64,000 bases of DNA from Gammaproteobacteria bacterium (GTDB lineage: Bacteria > Pseudomonadota > Gammaproteobacteria > Pseudomonadales > Pseudohongiellaceae). The position numbers were made by a program, and so were the translations under genes. The stretch lies in assembly GCA_041395725.1 (NCBI GenBank), contig JAWKZW010000001.1, forward strand, positions 434,001-498,000, in the 5' to 3' direction. The notes below the pieces were generated by a model. The model saw only the letters and a program-made list of their open reading frames with translations, made no database searches and had not been told where the DNA came from. Shown here piece by piece: positions 61,876-64,000 of this stretch (positions are counted from its first letter, which is position 1; each line of letters begins with the position of its first letter).

Positions 61876-62334
61876 CTACTGCTCTGATGGCGAATGACTG
61901 ACTTCCACGGGCACCTCGCCAGTTACCTCCCCCGACACTTCTCCTGGTAGGGCGTACTCCACCTTTTCATAAAAAGGAAAGGTCGTCACATAACCTGGTA
62001 CCGGTGTGCGCTCGCTGCCCGACAGGTGAGGAAAGATGTACATCACCAGGGTGGGATTGGGCAGGCGGGGGAACACTGTATCGATCTCATTGGCGGCTTC
62101 CCGCACGAAGCCGCGGTAGTGCTCAATACCCGATTGTGGTAACGGCGGACCACCTATTGCGCGCCGATGGTCGGGTTTTTGAACCTCCACCATGTGCTGG
62201 TCGTAAATGGCTTTCATGGTCGGGCCGTCCTGTGGCAACACCGTCTCTTTGGTGCTGGCGCAGCCCACTATTAATACGCTAGTCCAAACCAGAACCAGTG
62301 GTAATCGTCGCTTGCTGAAAAAGATTCGCTTCAT
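61876..62334 (-). CDS. TIGR03751-family conjugal transfer lipoprotein
   Basis: 152 residues from MKRIFFSKRRLPLVLVWTSV. Lipobox LIVGC-A places the acylated Cys at 25. Then MKAIYDQHMVEVQ, RLPNPTLVMYIFPHL and VPGYVTTFPFYEKVEYALPGE, the family pattern. VirB7-like outer-membrane lipoprotein of the core complex. Starts inside the end of TIGR03752 (56-nt overlap). Ends with a repetitive GEV/PVEV tail. Confidence 0.9.
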   Translation of the reverse strand: MKRIFFSKRRLPLVLVWTSVLIVGCASTKETVLPQDGPTMKAIYDQHMVEVQKPDHRRAIGGPPLPQSGIEHYRGFVREAANEIDTVFPRLPNPTLVMYIFPHLSGSERTPVPGYVTTFPFYEKVEYALPGEVSGEVTGEVPVEVSHSPSEQ

Positions 62335-63715
62335 GGTGAAGTTTCCTGCCATTGGAATGAAAATCGATGGGAAGTTCGTGATCGACATGGATTGCCAGCT
62401 CAACGCCCGCTGGGACAAAGACTGCATCGAAACTCTGTGCTTGGCGCTCCCGCAGCCACTGGGCGACTTCGTCACTGCCCCCGCTCAGGGTTCTGCCTAA
62501 CACGTAGTTGCCCGTTTCTCCGGAAACCAAGTTCGTTGCCGTGCCGTTGTTGTTGATCAGGGTGGTGGTTTCCGCCTGTGCGGCAGCATCTCCCGCCGCT
62601 TCGAGTGCCATCACGCCAATGCGCTGCGTGAGGAAAGCCGGTGCGTTGGTCTTGCGTTCTCCCGTAATACAGGGAATACCGCGCGCATCGGAGATCCAGC
62701 CCAGCGGCCGATTAGTGCCTCCCCCTGCGCTGTTTCCACTGGAACCATCCAATGGGTTGTTATCCCTGGGAAGGGTCTGAATGGTGCCGTCCTCGAAAAC
62801 AAAGGTCACCGAGTCCAGTTTTCCGGTCACGCAGGAGAGGGTCCAGTCGCCGATCGCGGTGCCACTCCAGATCATGCCTTCGATGCCCGGAATGCGCAGA
62901 CCATTGGCAGCCAGGTTTTCCTTACCGGTAATCACCTTGAACGGCATGGGATCACGCACCTGCCCCTGGACAGGCACCCTGCCGACCAGGGCAGTCATGC
63001 CGGTGGAGCCGATCAGGGTGGCATTGCGCGGCACGGTGTAGACAGGAATGTCAGTGTTCAAGGCAGCGGAGCCTTTTTCGACCAACGATTGCACCGGCGG
63101 ACCCGCACTGTCGAGAGCGCTACGGCCGGTGCGACTGAAGCGATTAAGTAGCGCCCCGTTGTCATCACCAGGCGCTGGCGAGAGTTCCAAAGGATCGACC
63201 CAGACCAGCGACTCCGAGTCCGCGGAGACCGGTCTGACACCATCCAATCCGAGTCCGACGGGAAGGTCGGAACCTACGGCTGAGGAAGGTTGCGCCGACT
63301 GGCGATAGCGGTTGGCCAGAGCGTCCACCCTGGCGGTCAAGGCAGCAATGGCGGAGGTCGTCTCCGCCGATTCTGTGCCGGTTCGATCGGCCGCTAAGGA
63401 CTGCTGCAATCGGGTCAGCACGTTGTTTTCGATCTGCTGCCGGTTGTCCATCAACTCACGGTTTTCCTGTTGAAGCGCGGTGTTATCCCGACGCAGGGCA
63501 TTGAGCTCCGAGGTCATGGCGCTGACATTGGCGGTCAGCGTCTTGATGGTGTCTGCCGGTGTGTCGGCATCCGGTAGCGGTGCCTGCGGCACTGCCTCCA
63601 AGAGTTGAGTCTGCTCTTCATCCGGTGAGCAGGACTTCACGGTAACCAGCGCCGCCATCAAGACGACGGAGCCGGCAAGCAGGGGTAATAGACGATTACT
63701 GGTGACCATCGACAT
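62279..63715 (-). CDS. TIGR03752-family ICE protein (VirB10/TraB-like)
   Basis: 478 residues. One N-terminal membrane helix (LLPLLAGSVVLMAALVTV), a coiled coil about 55-115 (TLTANVSAMTSELNALRRDNTALQQ), a flexible linker, and a C-terminal beta domain (DIPVYTVPRNATLIGSTGMTALVGRVP) typical of TraB/VirB10. It spans the periplasm and joins inner and outer complexes. GAGAGGAG precedes the start. Follows TIGR03749 by about 20 nt. Confidence 0.92.
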   Translation of the reverse strand: MSMVTSNRLLPLLAGSVVLMAALVTVKSCSPDEEQTQLLEAVPQAPLPDADTPADTIKTLTANVSAMTSELNALRRDNTALQQENRELMDNRQQIENNVLTRLQQSLAADRTGTESAETTSAIAALTARVDALANRYRQSAQPSSAVGSDLPVGLGLDGVRPVSADSESLVWVDPLELSPAPGDDNGALLNRFSRTGRSALDSAGPPVQSLVEKGSAALNTDIPVYTVPRNATLIGSTGMTALVGRVPVQGQVRDPMPFKVITGKENLAANGLRIPGIEGMIWSGTAIGDWTLSCVTGKLDSVTFVFEDGTIQTLPRDNNPLDGSSGNSAGGGTNRPLGWISDARGIPCITGERKTNAPAFLTQRIGVMALEAAGDAAAQAETTTLINNNGTATNLVSGETGNYVLGRTLSGGSDEVAQWLRERQAQSFDAVFVPAGVELAIHVDHELPIDFHSNGRKLHHEANLFQQATITTGSGLD

Positions 63716-63736
63716 AGGGTAGATCTCACTCCTCTC

Positions 63737-64000
63737 TCACAGCGCCACATCGAATGGCCGATCCGAGATCAGATAAACCGCAGTGGTGTCGGCTTCACTT
63801 CCAGCGGGTAACAGGCGATTATGCTGAAACGTCGCTGCCAACCAGGCTCCGCGTAGTTCACGGGGATCCAGCACCACCGGTCTTGGGGTGCGATTGGTCA
63901 GCTTGACGGCGGTGACATAGCGCAAACCTGCTTTCCAGGCGGCGACGGGAACCGCTTCTATCCTGGCGCCATACACCAGCTCGACCGGTTCGGCGCTGAC
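63737..64000 (-). CDS. TIGR03749-family T4SS protein, C-terminal part (cut by window end)
   Basis: The frame is open to the window end: codons from 64000 read VSAEPVELVYGARIEAVPV, then YVTAVKLTNRTPRPVVLDP, RELRGAWLAATFQHNRLLP and the end TTAVYLISDRPFDVAL. An internal GTG at 63976 is not the start. The ending is typical of TIGR03749, whose N-terminus is found at bases 1-230. The remaining gap between the two parts must be 3n+1 nt long for the frames to join, which excludes direct abutment of base 64000 to base 1. Confidence 0.9.
   Translation of the reverse strand, partial: VSAEPVELVYGARIEAVPVAAWKAGLRYVTAVKLTNRTPRPVVLDPRELRGAWLAATFQHNRLLPAGSEADTTAVYLISDRPFDVAL

Overview
The window is almost exactly one turn of a mobile conjugative element of the PFGI-1 / ICEHin1056 class (mating-pair type G), an ICE family typical of gamma- and some betaproteobacteria. 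The host species cannot be read from the sequence; a gammaproteobacterium is the best guess. The T4SS gene TIGR03749 is cut by both ends: its N-terminus leaves at base 1 and its C-terminus enters at base 64000, and the conserved T4SS gene order continues across the cut. The simplest reading is a circular molecule (excised ICE or closed contig) of about 64.3 kb, or one unit of a tandem array. An attP-like site at 36.9-37.1 kb supports this: a tRNA 3' end flanked on both sides by helically phased GTGGAACG repeats.

Layout, following transcription (mostly minus strand). Control and recombination hub, 24.7-27.4 kb: a LexA/CI-type repressor, a divergent YdaS-like regulator, an excisionase-like gene and a tyrosine integrase, with TGCTAA operator half-sites on both sides of the repressor gene. 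Maintenance and replication block, 25.0 down to 17.2 kb: ParB, DUF2857, STY4528-type replication protein, TIGR03761, a ParR-position protein, ParM/StbA, STY4534/DUF3577, RadC-like JAMM protein, DUF6573; the last three are separated by related RNA-hairpin sequences. A second tyrosine recombinase lies at 16.4 kb beside an 0.84 kb stretch without a convincing gene. Conjugation genes run from 14.0 kb (PilL-like) down to base 1 (lytic transglycosylase, TraD coupling protein, TIGR03747, RAQPRD, TIGR03758, 03745, 03750, 03746, 03749) and on from 64.0 down to 52.4 kb (TIGR03752, 03751, VirB4-like ATPase, TIGR03757, 03756, 03755, TraG). No relaxase, ParA, DnaB, SSB or topoisomerase III gene is visible.

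Cargo sits at discrete points in this backbone and much of it is visibly AT-richer. (1) 2.6-8.4 kb, between TIGR03747 and RAQPRD: an Xre/RES toxin-antitoxin pair with a DEDDh exonuclease as third gene, then a metallophosphoesterase plus HSP90-like ATPase pair. (2) 14.2-15.5 kb: a zinc-less Sir2 protein with a small nuclease-like protein. (3) 27.5-36.9 kb, between integrase and attP: a 2686-residue secreted SpvB/FG-GAP/Rhs polymorphic toxin ending in an M15-type zinc peptidase, a lipoprotein immunity candidate and a beta-barrel protein. (4) 37.2-38.4 kb: an unrecognised helical protein next to attP. (5) 38.6-41.4 kb: an ABC-three-component system with an HNH effector. (6) 41.5-51.9 kb: a translationally coupled type I restriction operon with two HsdM genes, a helicase and a vestigial hsdR start. 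(7) 57.4-59.1 kb: a DUF488 gene and its partner, inserted head-on in the T4SS operon.

Together the element looks like a conjugative defence and competition island: a repressor-controlled recombination and replication core, a nearly full mating apparatus, and six or seven candidate immunity or toxin modules. The best candidates for undescribed biology are the metallophosphoesterase/HSP90 pair, the RES/Xre/exonuclease operon, the Rhs-M15 toxin with its neighbours, the ABC-3C locus, the Sir2 pair and the apparent lack of a relaxase.
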